A DNA stretch of 34,158 nt from NCBI GenBank assembly GCA_003150515.1, contig QALW01000037.1:1-34158 (forward strand), given 5' to 3'. This document shows positions 15,003 through 25,200 of the stretch, piece after piece. The position numbers were made by a program, and so were the translations under genes. The notes under the pieces were generated by a model that did not search any database, had not been told where the DNA came from, and saw only the letters and a program-made list of their open reading frames with translations. How positions within the stretch are numbered: position 1 is the first letter of the stretch; every line of letters starts with the position of its first letter. The stretch comes from Selenomonadales bacterium (GTDB lineage: Bacteria; Bacillota; Clostridia; Christensenellales; QALW01).

Positions 15003-15887
15003 ATGAGATTCGTAATTATTACCGGTCTGTCCGGCTCAGGCAAGACCAACGCGCTGAAATATATGGAGGATATGGGTTTTTTCTGTGTGGATAATCTTCC
15101 GCCGGTATTGCTGGGCAAATTTGCGGATCTCTTTTTTCAAGGCAACGGCTCTTTGGAAAAGGTGGCCGTAGTTATAGATATCAGGGGCCGTGAATTTTTT
15201 TCAGGCCTGCTTGAGGCCTTGAATTATATGGACGAGCATGGATACGTCTTTGAGGTTATTTTTCTTTATGCGGACGAGGAAGAGCTGGTTAACCGCTATA
15301 ATTTAACCCGCCGGGCGCATCCGCTGGCCGTGGGCGGACGGCTGCTTGAGGGGATACGCAGGGAGGCGGAACTCCTCAGCGATTTAAAAGAGCGGGCCAC
15401 CCATAATATAGACACCACCAAGCTGCATCCCAAACAGCTTGGCCAGATGCTGAGGCGCTATTTTTCTGAGGAGGACACTCAAAAAATACGTCTGACCATT
15501 ATTTCCTTTGGTTTTAAGAGGGGAATTCCCTCTGATACGGATATGGTTTTCGACGTGCGCTTTTTGCCCAATCCTTATAACGAACCTGCGCTGAGAAATT
15601 ATTCGGGCCTGAATAAGGACGTGCAGGAATATATTCAAAAGGCTCCTGAAACGCTTGAGCTATATAATAAGCTGTATGATTTAATCAGCTTTGTGCTGCC
15701 CTTATATCCGCATTCTTCCAAACGAGACCTTATAATCGCCATAGGCTGCACGGGAGGAATGCATCGCTCTGTGGCCACTGTTGAATGGCTGGCCGCCCGT
15801 TTCAGGGAAAAGGGAGTTAACGTCTTTACAGAGCACAGGGATTTGGAGAACGAGAAAATCGGCGTTAAATATAAGCCGGTAGAATAA
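15003..15887 (+). CDS. rapZ: RapZ/YvcJ-family nucleotide-binding protein
   Basis: A P-loop protein of 294 residues. In Escherichia coli RapZ is an RNase E adaptor controlling glucosamine-6-phosphate synthase; in Gram-positives (YvcJ) it is a GTPase with a less clear role. Walker A is GLSGSGKTNA at the N-terminus, followed by FFCVDNLPP. The C-terminal domain has the family signature GCTGGMHRSVATVEWLA. Good ribosome-binding site AAGAGGTGA. It ends 4 nt before whiA. In most Bacillota yvcK lies between these two genes; here it is missing. Confidence 0.96.
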   Translation: MRFVIITGLSGSGKTNALKYMEDMGFFCVDNLPPVLLGKFADLFFQGNGSLEKVAVVIDIRGREFFSGLLEALNYMDEHGYVFEVIFLYADEEELVNRYNLTRRAHPLAVGGRLLEGIRREAELLSDLKERATHNIDTTKLHPKQLGQMLRRYFSEEDTQKIRLTIISFGFKRGIPSDTDMVFDVRFLPNPYNEPALRNYSGLNKDVQEYIQKAPETLELYNKLYDLISFVLPLYPHSSKRDLIIAIGCTGGMHRSVATVEWLAARFREKGVNVFTEHRDLENEKIGVKYKPVE

Positions 15888-15891
15888 TATT

Positions 15892-16794
15892 ATGTCTTAT
15901 ACAAAAGAACTCAAACTGCATCTTCTGCATGTCAGCGCCAAAAATTGCTGCGGCCTGAGCGAATTGGAGGCGCTTTTGCGCACAGGCGGGGAATTAATTC
16001 TGGCCAACGGCGGGCCGGGCATTATTTTCACAACTGAATTAGAGCCGCTTGCCGGGCGGGCGCTTAGCCTTATCAGGGAATTAATTTCCGCCGAGCCCCG
16101 CATGCTTATGCTGAAAAAAAGCCAGCCGCGCAGGATGACGTTATATTCAATTCAATTGGACGGAGCCGGGACAAGGGCGGCTTTTGAAAAATTCGGATGC
16201 GCCGGAGTGCTCTCAGAAGCGGTATTGCCCGAGCGGGAATGCTGTCTGCGCGCTTTATTAAGAGGCGCGTTTTTGGGATGCGGCATGCTGGCTGATCCTA
16301 ATAATCAGTATTTAATGGAATTTTCCGCATCAGGAGATATGAGCGGGAACTATATTAAGCTGATGCTGGACAGGTTTAACATTGTTTACGGAGAAAATCT
16401 CCGCGGAGACAAGAGGGTTTTTTATATCAAGGAAGCGGGAAGCATATCCAAGCTTTTGGGACTTATGGGCGCGCCCGCGTTTATGCTGGAAGTGGAAAAC
16501 GTCCGGGTGACGCGGGAGGTGCGAAATAGGATTAATAGGCAGAACAACTGCGAGAGCGCCAATATGGATAAAAGCATCTCTGCTTCTCTGCGCACTTTGG
16601 AGGATATTGAATTAATTCTTTCGGACGGCCGCAAAATTTCCGAAGCGCTTTTGGAGGCGGCTGAAATACGTGCTCAAAGGCCGGAAGCTTCTCTTGCGGA
16701 ATTGGCCGCAGAGCTGGGCATAAGCCGTTCCGCGTTAAATAACAGGCTGAGAAAATTGCATTCTATAGCCGAGGAAATAAGGCAAGAGGGATAA
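15892..16794 (+). CDS. whiA: DNA-binding protein WhiA
   Basis: WhiA proteins combine a degenerate LAGLIDADG homing-endonuclease fold with a C-terminal helix-turn-helix. They act as sporulation regulators in Streptomyces and in cell division and chromosome matters in Bacillus. The 300 residues show the expected CCLRALLRGAFLGCGMLADP and NNCESANMDKS stretches and a terminal helix-turn-helix, LAAELGISRSALNNRLRKL. There is almost no Shine-Dalgarno before ATG 15892, and the gene begins 4 nt after rapZ stops, so translation is probably coupled. It is followed closely by dnaE. Confidence 0.95.
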   Translation: MSYTKELKLHLLHVSAKNCCGLSELEALLRTGGELILANGGPGIIFTTELEPLAGRALSLIRELISAEPRMLMLKKSQPRRMTLYSIQLDGAGTRAAFEKFGCAGVLSEAVLPERECCLRALLRGAFLGCGMLADPNNQYLMEFSASGDMSGNYIKLMLDRFNIVYGENLRGDKRVFYIKEAGSISKLLGLMGAPAFMLEVENVRVTREVRNRINRQNNCESANMDKSISASLRTLEDIELILSDGRKISEALLEAAEIRAQRPEASLAELAAELGISRSALNNRLRKLHSIAEEIRQEG

Positions 16795-16817
16795 TCATAC
16801 AAAAGAGGAGGCAATAT

Positions 16818-19800
16818 ATGGCTGGCTTTACGCATTTGCATGTGCATACCGAATATAGTCTGCTGGACGGGGCTTCGCGCATAGAAGAGCTGGTCCTGAG
16901 AGCCAAGGAGCTGGGTATGGACAGCCTGGCTATAACTGACCACGGCGCCATGTACGGCGCGGTGGATTTTTATAAAGCGGCCAAAAAGCACGGAATCAAG
17001 CCCATTATTGGCTGCGAGGTATATATGGCTCCCCGCGGGCATAAGGAAAAGGAGGGCAGGGCGGATAAGGAATACGCCCATTTTGTGCTGCTGGCTGAAA
17101 ATGAAAAGGGCTATTATAACCTTATCAAGCTGGTTTCTTTGGGTTTTACCGAGGGCTTTTATTATAAGCCGCGCATAGATTATGAGCTGCTGGAGCAATA
17201 TTCGGAGGGCTTGATCGGGCTTTCGGCATGCATAGGCGGGGATATACCTCAGCTTCTGCTCAACGGCATGGAAGAGGAGGCTAAGGCCCTGGCCTTGAGA
17301 TTGAAAAACATATTGGGCCCGGAGAATTTTTTTATAGAGATACAGGATCACGGTCTAAGTCAGGAGCGCCAGGTTAATCCTCAGCTTATAAAATTAGCCC
17401 GGGAGCTGGAGCTGGGAATAGTCTGCACAAACGATTCGCATTATACGCGCCGGGAAGACGCGGACGCGCACGACGTTTTGCTATGCATACAGACGGGCAA
17501 GACGCTGGACGATCCTAACCGCATGCGCTTTAACGGAGACGGCTTTTATCTTAAAAGCGAAGAAGAGATGCGGGAGCTTTTTCCAGAATTGCCCGAGGCT
17601 CTGGAAAATACGGCCAGAATAGCCGAGCGCTGCAATTTTGATTATGTTTTCGGGGAATTGAAGCTTCCTTATTACAACACTCCCGATTCGCGCACGGCGG
17701 CGCAGTTTATGCGGGATATAAGCCGGGAGGGGCTTATAAAGAAATACGGCCGGCCCTCTGAGGAGGTGCTGGAGCGCTATGAATATGAAATGAACATGAT
17801 TGAAAAAATGGGGTATGTGGACTATTACCTCATAGTATGGGATTATATCAATTTTGCCAAGACGCATGATATCATGGTGGGCCCCGGCCGGGGCAGCGGC
17901 GCAGGCAGCATTGTGGCTTACGCTATGGATATAACGACTGTGGATCCTATTAAATACAATCTGCTCTTTGAACGCTTTTTAAATCCCGAGCGAGTAAGTA
18001 TGCCGGATTTTGACGTGGATTTCCCGCCCGACGGCCGAGGCCGGGTGATTGAATACGTTACCCAGAAATACGGCGCGGAAAATGTGGCCCAGATTATTAC
18101 TTTCGGTACTATGGGCGCGCGCGCAGTAGTGCGGGATGTGGGCCGGGTTATGAATATTCCGTATGCTGAATGCGACAGGATAGCCAAATTAATTCCGCAT
18201 GAATTGAATATAACCCTTTCGGACGCTTTGGAGCGCAGCCCTGATTTGAAAAAGGAGCTGGCCTCCGAGCAGATTGCCAAGCTAATCGATTATTCTTTGA
18301 AATTGGAGGGGCTGCCCAGGCATAGCTCTACTCACGCCGCCGGTGTGGTGATTTCCAAGGAGCCCGTTGATTCTTATGTGCCTTTAGCGCTTAACGATAA
18401 CGTGCCCGTCACTCAGTTTACCATGAAAACCCTTGAGCAGCTCGGCCTTTTAAAGATGGATTTTTTAGGGCTCAGAACGCTGGCCGTTATAAAGGACACG
18501 CTGGATATGGTCCGAAAGAGGACGGGGGAAATGCCTGATATATATAATATCAGCTACGACGACCCCAAAGTATACGCCATGCTTTCCAAAGGGGATACGG
18601 ACGGAGTATTCCAGCTTGAAAGCACGGGCATGCGCAACTTTATGCGCGAATTGGAGCCTTCCACATTTGAAGACATTATAGCGGGCATAGCCCTTTATCG
18701 TCCCGGCCCTATGGAAAGCATTCCGCGCTATGTACGGGGCAAAAAGGAGCCTGAAAGCGTGGAATATCTGCATCCTGTTTTGGAGCATGTGCTTAACGTC
18801 ACTTACGGATGCATAGTCTATCAGGAGCAGGTTATGCAGATTGTCCGGGATGTCGCCGGATATTCCCTGGGGCGCAGCGACGTTATGCGCCGGGCCATGT
18901 CCAAAAAGGATAAGGCCGTTATGGAGCGGGAGCATGAAATTTTTATACACGGCCTGGAAGAGAACGGGGAAATTATCGTGCCGGGAGCAGTACGCAACGG
19001 CATTCCGGAAAAAGTGGCCGAAGCGCTGTTTGAGCAGATACGCACATTTGCTCAGTATGCCTTTAATAAATCGCATGCGGCTGCTTATGCGGTGGTTGCT
19101 TACGAAACGGCGTATTTAAAATATTATTATCCCTCGGAATTTATGGCCGCCATGCTTAACAGCTTTTTGGGAGACGGCGCCCGCGCCGCGCAGTATATTC
19201 AATACTGCCGGGATAATCTTATAAGCGTTCTGCCTCCTGATATAAATGAAAGCGGCGCTTATTTTACGGTTACTCAAAAAGGAGCGGTCCGCTTTGGAAT
19301 GGCTGCCGTTAAAAACGTGGGCGTAAACGCCGTGGAGGCCATTGTTAAAGAGAGGGAACAGAACGGGCCTTTTAGGGGAGTGTATGATTTTGCGCGCCGA
19401 TGCATGAGCGGGGGCGGGGAAATCAATAAGCGGGCGGTTGAATGCCTGATTAAGGCGGGCGCCTTTGACAGCTCGGGCTTTACTCGGCGCAGCCTGCTTT
19501 CCAGCTATGAGGGCATTATAGACCAGGTGCAGTCGGGCGCCAAGAGGATGGTGGAAGGCCAGCTCTCATTTTTTACTGAGGAATTGGAGGCGGAGATGGA
19601 TAACGAGCAGGAGGCGGATATTCCACGTCTGCCCGAATATGAGCAATCCTATCTGCTTTCTCTGGAAAAGGAGATGCTGGGCATATATGTTTCAGGGCAT
19701 CCTCTTGAAAGATATAAAAATGCGCTTAAACAAGCTAATTTAACTACCGCTATGCTTATGGACGAGGAGGAATTAAAGCTTAACGGGATATACGACGGCA

Positions 19801-20276
19801 AAGAGGTTGAATATTTGGGAGTAATTTCAGCCGTGCGCACTAAAATAACCAAGAATAACAACCTTATGGCCTTTATAACTGCCGAGGATAATTACGGAGC
19901 TTTGGAATGTCTGGTGTTTCCCAATGTTTATACCCGTTTCAGGGAGAAGCTGGCCGTTGAAAAGGTGGTAAGATTAAAGGGCAGGCTCTCCATGAGGGAG
20001 GATGAGCAGCCCAAGATTATTTTGGACGCGGCCTATGAAACTCAGCCGGACGGGCAGGAGGAGCGCCGCGTATATATAAGAATTACCAATTCAAACAGGC
20101 AGGCTTTGGATGATTTGGACGGCTTTATTGCGGCTTGTCCCGGGGAGGCGAAAGTAATTCTATATTACGAGCAGGAGCGGGGCAAACGGGAGCTGGATGA
20201 AAGAATCTCGGACAGCGAGCAGAATATTGCCGGGCTGCGCCGGATGTTTGGCGCGGAGCACGTCAAAATTAAATAA
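16818..20276 (+). CDS. dnaE: DNA polymerase III alpha subunit
   Basis: Replicative-type polymerase of 1152 residues. The N-terminal PHP domain starts at THLHVHTEYSLLDG, with histidines 6, 8 and 10. The catalytic aspartates lie in PDFDVDFPP (about 396-404) and in KMDFLGLRTL (near 555). A helix-hairpin-helix follows. QLSFF at 915-919 looks like a sliding-clamp binding motif. An OB-fold is near the C-terminus (EYLGVISAVRTKI...). Start supported by GAGGAGG. It sits 23 nt after whiA. Bacillota usually also carry polC, which is not in this window. It has the organisation of DnaE1/DnaE3 rather than PolC, because there is no inserted exonuclease domain. Confidence 0.97.
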   Translation: MAGFTHLHVHTEYSLLDGASRIEELVLRAKELGMDSLAITDHGAMYGAVDFYKAAKKHGIKPIIGCEVYMAPRGHKEKEGRADKEYAHFVLLAENEKGYYNLIKLVSLGFTEGFYYKPRIDYELLEQYSEGLIGLSACIGGDIPQLLLNGMEEEAKALALRLKNILGPENFFIEIQDHGLSQERQVNPQLIKLARELELGIVCTNDSHYTRREDADAHDVLLCIQTGKTLDDPNRMRFNGDGFYLKSEEEMRELFPELPEALENTARIAERCNFDYVFGELKLPYYNTPDSRTAAQFMRDISREGLIKKYGRPSEEVLERYEYEMNMIEKMGYVDYYLIVWDYINFAKTHDIMVGPGRGSGAGSIVAYAMDITTVDPIKYNLLFERFLNPERVSMPDFDVDFPPDGRGRVIEYVTQKYGAENVAQIITFGTMGARAVVRDVGRVMNIPYAECDRIAKLIPHELNITLSDALERSPDLKKELASEQIAKLIDYSLKLEGLPRHSSTHAAGVVISKEPVDSYVPLALNDNVPVTQFTMKTLEQLGLLKMDFLGLRTLAVIKDTLDMVRKRTGEMPDIYNISYDDPKVYAMLSKGDTDGVFQLESTGMRNFMRELEPSTFEDIIAGIALYRPGPMESIPRYVRGKKEPESVEYLHPVLEHVLNVTYGCIVYQEQVMQIVRDVAGYSLGRSDVMRRAMSKKDKAVMEREHEIFIHGLEENGEIIVPGAVRNGIPEKVAEALFEQIRTFAQYAFNKSHAAAYAVVAYETAYLKYYYPSEFMAAMLNSFLGDGARAAQYIQYCRDNLISVLPPDINESGAYFTVTQKGAVRFGMAAVKNVGVNAVEAIVKEREQNGPFRGVYDFARRCMSGGGEINKRAVECLIKAGAFDSSGFTRRSLLSSYEGIIDQVQSGAKRMVEGQLSFFTEELEAEMDNEQEADIPRLPEYEQSYLLSLEKEMLGIYVSGHPLERYKNALKQANLTTAMLMDEEELKLNGIYDGKEVEYLGVISAVRTKITKNNNLMAFITAEDNYGALECLVFPNVYTRFREKLAVEKVVRLKGRLSMREDEQPKIILDAAYETQPDGQEERRVYIRITNSNRQALDDLDGFIAACPGEAKVILYYEQERGKRELDERISDSEQNIAGLRRMFGAEHVKIK

Positions 20277-20412
20277 TTTCGTGTTTTTTCAGGCGATTTT
20301 CAGTAGTCACAGCGCTTGGTTTCTGTTATACTATAATATAAAGCCTGAATTGAGCAGGGATATTGGCTAAAAGCCTTAATATAGAATTTCCACCGGAAAG
20401 GCGAGGATGTAT

Positions 20413-21378
20413 ATGGAAGTAAAGAGAATAGGCGTGCTGACAAGCGGGGGAGACGCGCCGGGCATGAACGCGTGCATACGCGCCGTTGTGCGCACTGCAA
20501 TTTATCACGGCATGACGGTTGCGGGCATTGAACGCGGATACTGGGGCCTTATTGAAAATAAAATGCGCGAGATGGATTTGCGCGGCGTGGGAGATATTAT
20601 CAACCGCGGAGGCACCATTCTCAAAACAGCGCGGTGTCTTGAATTTAAAACTAAGGAGGGGCAGGCTATAGCCCTTAAGCACCTTAGAGAAAATGAAATT
20701 GACGGACTGGTGGTTATAGGAGGAGACGGCTCTTTTGCGGGGGCCCAGGTGCTTACCGATTACGGCATACCTGCAATCGGCATACCGGGCACCATAGATA
20801 ACGACCTGGCTTATACCGATTATACGCTTGGCTTTGATACGGCTCTTAATACGGTTCTGGACGCTATTAGAAAGATCAGGGACACCATGACCAGCCACGA
20901 CCGAGTCAGCGTAGTGGAGGTTATGGGCAATAAATGCGGAGATTTAGCGCTTTATTCAGGCCTGAACGGAGGCGCTGAATGCATCCTTATTCCCGAAAAG
21001 GCATGGGATATAGAACATGTATGCTCCATGCTGCTCAGGGGCAAGGAAAAGGGCAAGATGGCCAGCATAATTCTTCTGGCCGAAGGCGCCGGGGACGGCA
21101 ACGAATTAAGCAGGATTATAGAAGCGCGCACGGGCATGCAGGCGCGCGCGACCGTTCTGGGGCATATTCAGCGCGGGGGCTCGCCCAGCGCGCGGGATAC
21201 TCAGCTTGCCAGCATGTTTGGCTTCTATGCGGTCAATCTCCTGGTTAAGGGAGTGGGAGGCCGCGTTGTGGGCATAAAGGATGATCAGGTTTTTGATATG
21301 GAAATTCATGACGCCCTTAAGATGGAAAAGACGGTAAACGAGAGTATGTATAATTTAGCTAATGTGCTGGCCATATAA
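20413..21378 (+). CDS. pfkA: ATP-dependent 6-phosphofructokinase
   Basis: Phosphorylates fructose-6-phosphate, the committed step of glycolysis. I use ATG 20413 (321 residues) because AAAGGCGAGG lies 6 nt before it and overlaps the upstream ATG 20407. Motifs: GVLTSGGDAPGMN (ATP site), VVIGGDGSFAGA, the catalytic GIPGTIDND, and VLGHIQRGGSPSARD near the effector and substrate sites. The GGDGS glycine context fits an ATP rather than a pyrophosphate enzyme. The dnaE-pfkA order is common in Clostridia, where pyk often follows, but pyk is absent here. An extended -10 (TATACT at 20327-20332) may provide a separate promoter. Confidence 0.96.
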   Translation: MEVKRIGVLTSGGDAPGMNACIRAVVRTAIYHGMTVAGIERGYWGLIENKMREMDLRGVGDIINRGGTILKTARCLEFKTKEGQAIALKHLRENEIDGLVVIGGDGSFAGAQVLTDYGIPAIGIPGTIDNDLAYTDYTLGFDTALNTVLDAIRKIRDTMTSHDRVSVVEVMGNKCGDLALYSGLNGGAECILIPEKAWDIEHVCSMLLRGKEKGKMASIILLAEGAGDGNELSRIIEARTGMQARATVLGHIQRGGSPSARDTQLASMFGFYAVNLLVKGVGGRVVGIKDDQVFDMEIHDALKMEKTVNESMYNLANVLAI

Positions 21379-21445
21379 ATTATATTTCCCTCCTTATAGC
21401 GTGTTTTCGGGCTTTGTGAGTATGACGCAATAATTATTTATAATT

Positions 21446-21535
21446 ATCCCAGGCTATGCCTGAGGAGGCTGGCGGGGATTCAGGAAGAATGATTTTATAG
21501 AGCATGCCGCGAATAAAATTGCGGCATGCTTTTTT
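21446..21535 (+). ncRNA. Candidate small RNA or structured 3' UTR after pfkA
   Basis: About 90 nt that start just after a TATAAT at 21440-21445 region and end in a strong terminator. AUCCC (21446-21450) can pair with GGGAU (21475-21479) around an inner hairpin CAGGC-UAU-GCCUG (21450-21462). No matching -35 at the usual distance was found, so it may instead be the 3' end of the pfkA transcript. It did not match SRP RNA, 6S RNA or tmRNA by eye. Confidence 0.35.
21502..21535 (+). terminator. Terminator downstream of pfkA
   Basis: A 9-bp stem, GCATGCCGC (21502-21510) with GCGGCATGC (21521-21529), has a 10-nt loop and is followed by TTTTTTA. Confidence 0.9.
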
Positions 21536-21586
21536 ATATAATAATTTGTAAATATTTTATATTAAAGCAAAATATGAAATTAAAGC

Positions 21587-21615
21587 TTGACATAGGGAAA
21601 TTAAACAGGTATAAT
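21587..21615 (+). promoter_or_regulatory. Consensus promoter upstream of the FN3/glycosidase gene
   Basis: TTGACA (21587-21592) and TATAAT (21610-21615), 17-bp spacer, perfect in both hexamers. The first large gene downstream starts at 22206, about 585 nt after the expected transcription start. Confidence 0.85.
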
Positions 21616-21621
21616 AAGGAA

Positions 21622-22205
21622 AAATGAGAAATATTAAATAACTGTTGCTAATTTAAATAAGCAGATGTATACAAATGTATTTTCAAGTTCCGCGATAAAG
21701 CGGAGGCGTTATTCCAACGGCGCATAGTATCCTGCCTGTATGTTTACAGAAGCTGTTAAAATATAAATTATACTGTTTAAATATTTATAGCCGTTTTGGA
21801 TTCAGGGCGCGTCTGCTTGAGCGCCCGCGGCGGCTGGCTCTTTTCGTGCCTGGCCTTATAGCCGCCGGCTGATTCATCATCATCTTTACGCTTTTCCTTT
21901 TCCGCCTTGTCAGGCGCAAAAATAGCACTCAATCCCATCTTTTGTTTTTATGCGGACGCGCTCTAATAAGAATGAAGATTAAATAGGTTCATTTGCATTT
22001 TTATTAATATATTTCTGAGGCTTGCAAAAGCGCAACTCTCTCGAAAAATGAATGACAGCTGCCGTATTTTGGGCATTTTACGCGATATATATCATGGAGG
22101 CGCCGGATTTTGGGATTATGTCTTTGTGATGCAATTATTGCTGTAAATCGCTTCAAAAAATACTTAGCAGCTTTCAGATAAAAAATACTTTTTAAAGGAG
22201 AAGAA
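21622..22205 (+). other. Long untranslated leader with hairpins before the FN3/glycosidase gene
   Basis: No credible ORF lies between the consensus promoter and ATG 22206. Visible structure includes UCCGC-GAUAAA-GCGGA (21689-21704), CGUU-AUUCC-AACG (21707-21719), GGGCGC/GCGCCC (21805-21826) and an 8-bp CGGCGGCT/AGCCGCCG pair (21828-21867). None is followed by a T-run. It may be a regulatory leader or hold an independent RNA. Known riboswitch cores were not recognised. The stretch just before the gene is AT-rich and ends in AAAGGAG. Confidence 0.45.
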
Positions 22206-25200
22206 ATGCTTATGAAACACTATCCAAAATGGCTGCAATGCGTAACTGCCTGCCTGCTTCTGTTCTTGCTGTTGGATTGTTCTGTGGCTAACGCAGAGCT
22301 TTTCGCATCGGACAGAGCCTCCCCGGCGAGCTTGTCAGAGCAAATTCAGCAGACTGATTATTCGGATCAGGAAAATGATTCGTCCGCAGCTCTTGCTGCG
22401 AGCAATTCTGTTGTCGCCGCGCCCAGCTCGGTAAGCGCTGTGGCCGCGAGCCGGACGTCCATTGTCGTTTCATGGTCCAAATCCTCTAATGCTGAAGCAT
22501 ATTTTTTGCAGCGCTATAATTCTTCTACCGGCGAATGGGATATTATAGCTCAAACCACCGGTCTTTCGTTTACAGACAGCGGCTGTTCATCCAATACTAC
22601 ATACCGCTATCATGTGGTCGCTTATAAGATAATTGACGGTATTGTAACCTTTGCGCCCACGAGCGCCGAGGCTTCTGCTACTACGCCGCAGTATGCGTAT
22701 GCGCCTGCCCAAGTGACGGCGACGCCCAAGAGCAGCACGTCCATTGAAATATCATGGTCCGCGGCGGCCGGCGCCGACGCTTATTTCCTCAAGCGCTATA
22801 ATCCCTCAACGGGGCAATGGGATATAATAGCGCAGACTTATGGGCTGTCTTTTACCGACAGCAATCTGACGACTAACACAACTTACAGATATCATGTTGT
22901 AGCTTATACAAGCTTTGACGGTTCTATTCATTTTGCGCCGGTCAGCGCTGAGGCTTCTTTAACGCTGCGTTATGTTTACGCGCCTTCGTCTGTCAACGCT
23001 TCGGCGGCTAATCCGACTACTGCTAATATAAGCTGGTCCAGCGCCGCGGGCGCGGAAGCTTATTTCCTCAAACGCTATAATTCTGCTACCGACACATGGG
23101 ATATAATAGCCCAGACCTACAACCTTTCATTTACCGACAGCGGCCTTACCCCGGGAAGCAGTTACAGCTATCATGTAGTGGCCTATACGTTTGTCAACGG
23201 TTCTATTCAATTTGCGCCCACAAGCGTTACTGCCTCCGTAACTATGCCGCGGTATGTATATGCTCCCAATCAGGTTACGGCTACCGCTACAAGCGCGTAT
23301 TCGGTAAAAATTAAATGGTCGGAATGCAGCAATGCCGACGGCTATTATCTTAAACGATATAACCCCTCGAGCGGGGCGTGGGACATTCTGCTGCAAACTA
23401 CTGATAGGGACTATACGGATTATACCTGCGTTCCGAATACGCAGTACCGCTATCACATAGTAGCTTATAGATATGCGGACGGAAGCTGGCATTATGCGCC
23501 GGTCAGCGTTGAAGGGGCTGTCACAACGCCCTCTTTCGGCTCAGCGCCGGCCTCGGTTGAAATTTCAGCCGCCGCCACTTCCATTACTCTTTCCTGGTCG
23601 GCCGTTCCCGGCGCCACGGGCTATGCGATCAAGCGCCTTAATTCCGCAACGGGCGCCTGGGACGTCATTGCGCAGACGAATTCAACCACATACACCAATA
23701 AAAACCTTTCTACAGACACCACTTACAGCTATCAGGTAGTTCCTTATGCTGTGGGCACAGTCACTCATTACGGCGCCACCAGCGCGAATGTAACGGCGAG
23801 CACGCCTGTTGTTTCGGGCCCGCCCTCTATGAAGGCCTATTCGGCCGGACGCAATGAAATCACAATTCATTGGGATATGGGGGATATGGCGGACGGCTAT
23901 GTTTTGAGACGTTCTGATTCCGCAAACGGAGAGTTTGTGAATCTTATATCCACCGCCAACAGGAGCTATACCGATACCGGCCTGACTTCAGATAAGACTT
24001 ATTATTATGACGTTGTGGCTTATAGAATACTGAACGGCACTATATGGTATGCTACCCCGTTATGCACGGCCTCGGCCGAGCCTAAGAGCGAATCCGCTTC
24101 CTACAGCAGCGAGGGTTATAATTCTAACCGCATTGTGGGCGTAGATTCCAGCGGACGCGCTTTTTCGCCCATCAGCGGCTATCAGAGCGGACGTTCGGTA
24201 GGAGTTATGTATTGGCCGTGGTTTGGAACGGGCGCGCCTTTCTTCAATGAAATATATGATAACTCCAAGATATTGGCCAGACCTAATGGATATAACGAGC
24301 TTTTCCATCAGGATACGTATGACAGCCCTGCAAACGAAGTGCATTACTGGGGCGAGCCGCTTTGGGGCTATTATCATTCCAGAGATCCATATATTATCCG
24401 CAAGCATTTGGAGCTGCTTACTACGGCGGGCGTGGATTTCCTGTTCTTTGATACAACCAACGCCTGGACTTATGCCGAAGCGGTAATAGATATTATGCAG
24501 GTAATAGACGAAATGCAGCGGGAAGGCTGGGCGCCGCCCAAGATTGTATTCTATACGCATTCGCATTCTCTGGATACAATCCGATCCATTTATAATGACA
24601 TTTATAAGAAGGGGCTTTATCCCAACACCTGGTATAGAATTAACGGAAAGCCTGTCATCATAGGATATATAACAGTTGCGGATGATTTGGCGGAGGCTGC
24701 CGTACGCAACGATACAAGCTATAATCCGCAGCCCCTCTCTTCGGAAATCCTGAATTTCTTTACCTTTAAAATGCCTCAGTGGCCGGATGAAGCTTATCGA
24801 AGCGACGGAGTGCCCTGGATTGAATTTACTTATCCTCAGCCCATGCATACAAATATCATGAACGTTTCGGCTGCTTCCAGCCCCATGCTGCCTTTCTCCT
24901 TCTCGCTTACGCGGGGATTGAACAACTGGGGACGCGGCTATAATGTGAGCACGGGCGCCAATAATTATCTGGACGCCCTGAACACAGGGACATTCTTCCA
25001 GAGCTCCTGGAATACTGTGCTTGATGCTTCGGTCAAGCCTGAGATTGTAACAATTAACGGCTGGAATCAATGGGTGGCCAGCAAGACGATGTATGACGGA
25101 GAATATACGTTCTGCGACGTGGCCAACATGGAATTTTCCGCGGATATTGAAATGATGAAGGGCGGATACGGCGATCTTTATTATCAGATGCTGGCTAAAA

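Noticed and set aside
22273..22284. Lipobox in the FN3/glycosidase signal peptide (LLDC)
   Set aside because: Aspartate before the cysteine does not fit a lipoprotein signal; the VANA site six residues later fits signal peptidase I.
22422..24090. Tandem DNA repeats or CRISPR-like array
   Set aside because: The periodicity of about 280 nt is explained by the six FN3 protein repeats. No short direct repeats with spacers were seen anywhere in the window.
24060..25070. Long minus-strand open frame of 336 codons
   Set aside because: It lies fully antisense inside the FN3/glycosidase gene, shows no recognisable domain or ribosome-binding site, and mirrors the codon pattern of the real gene.
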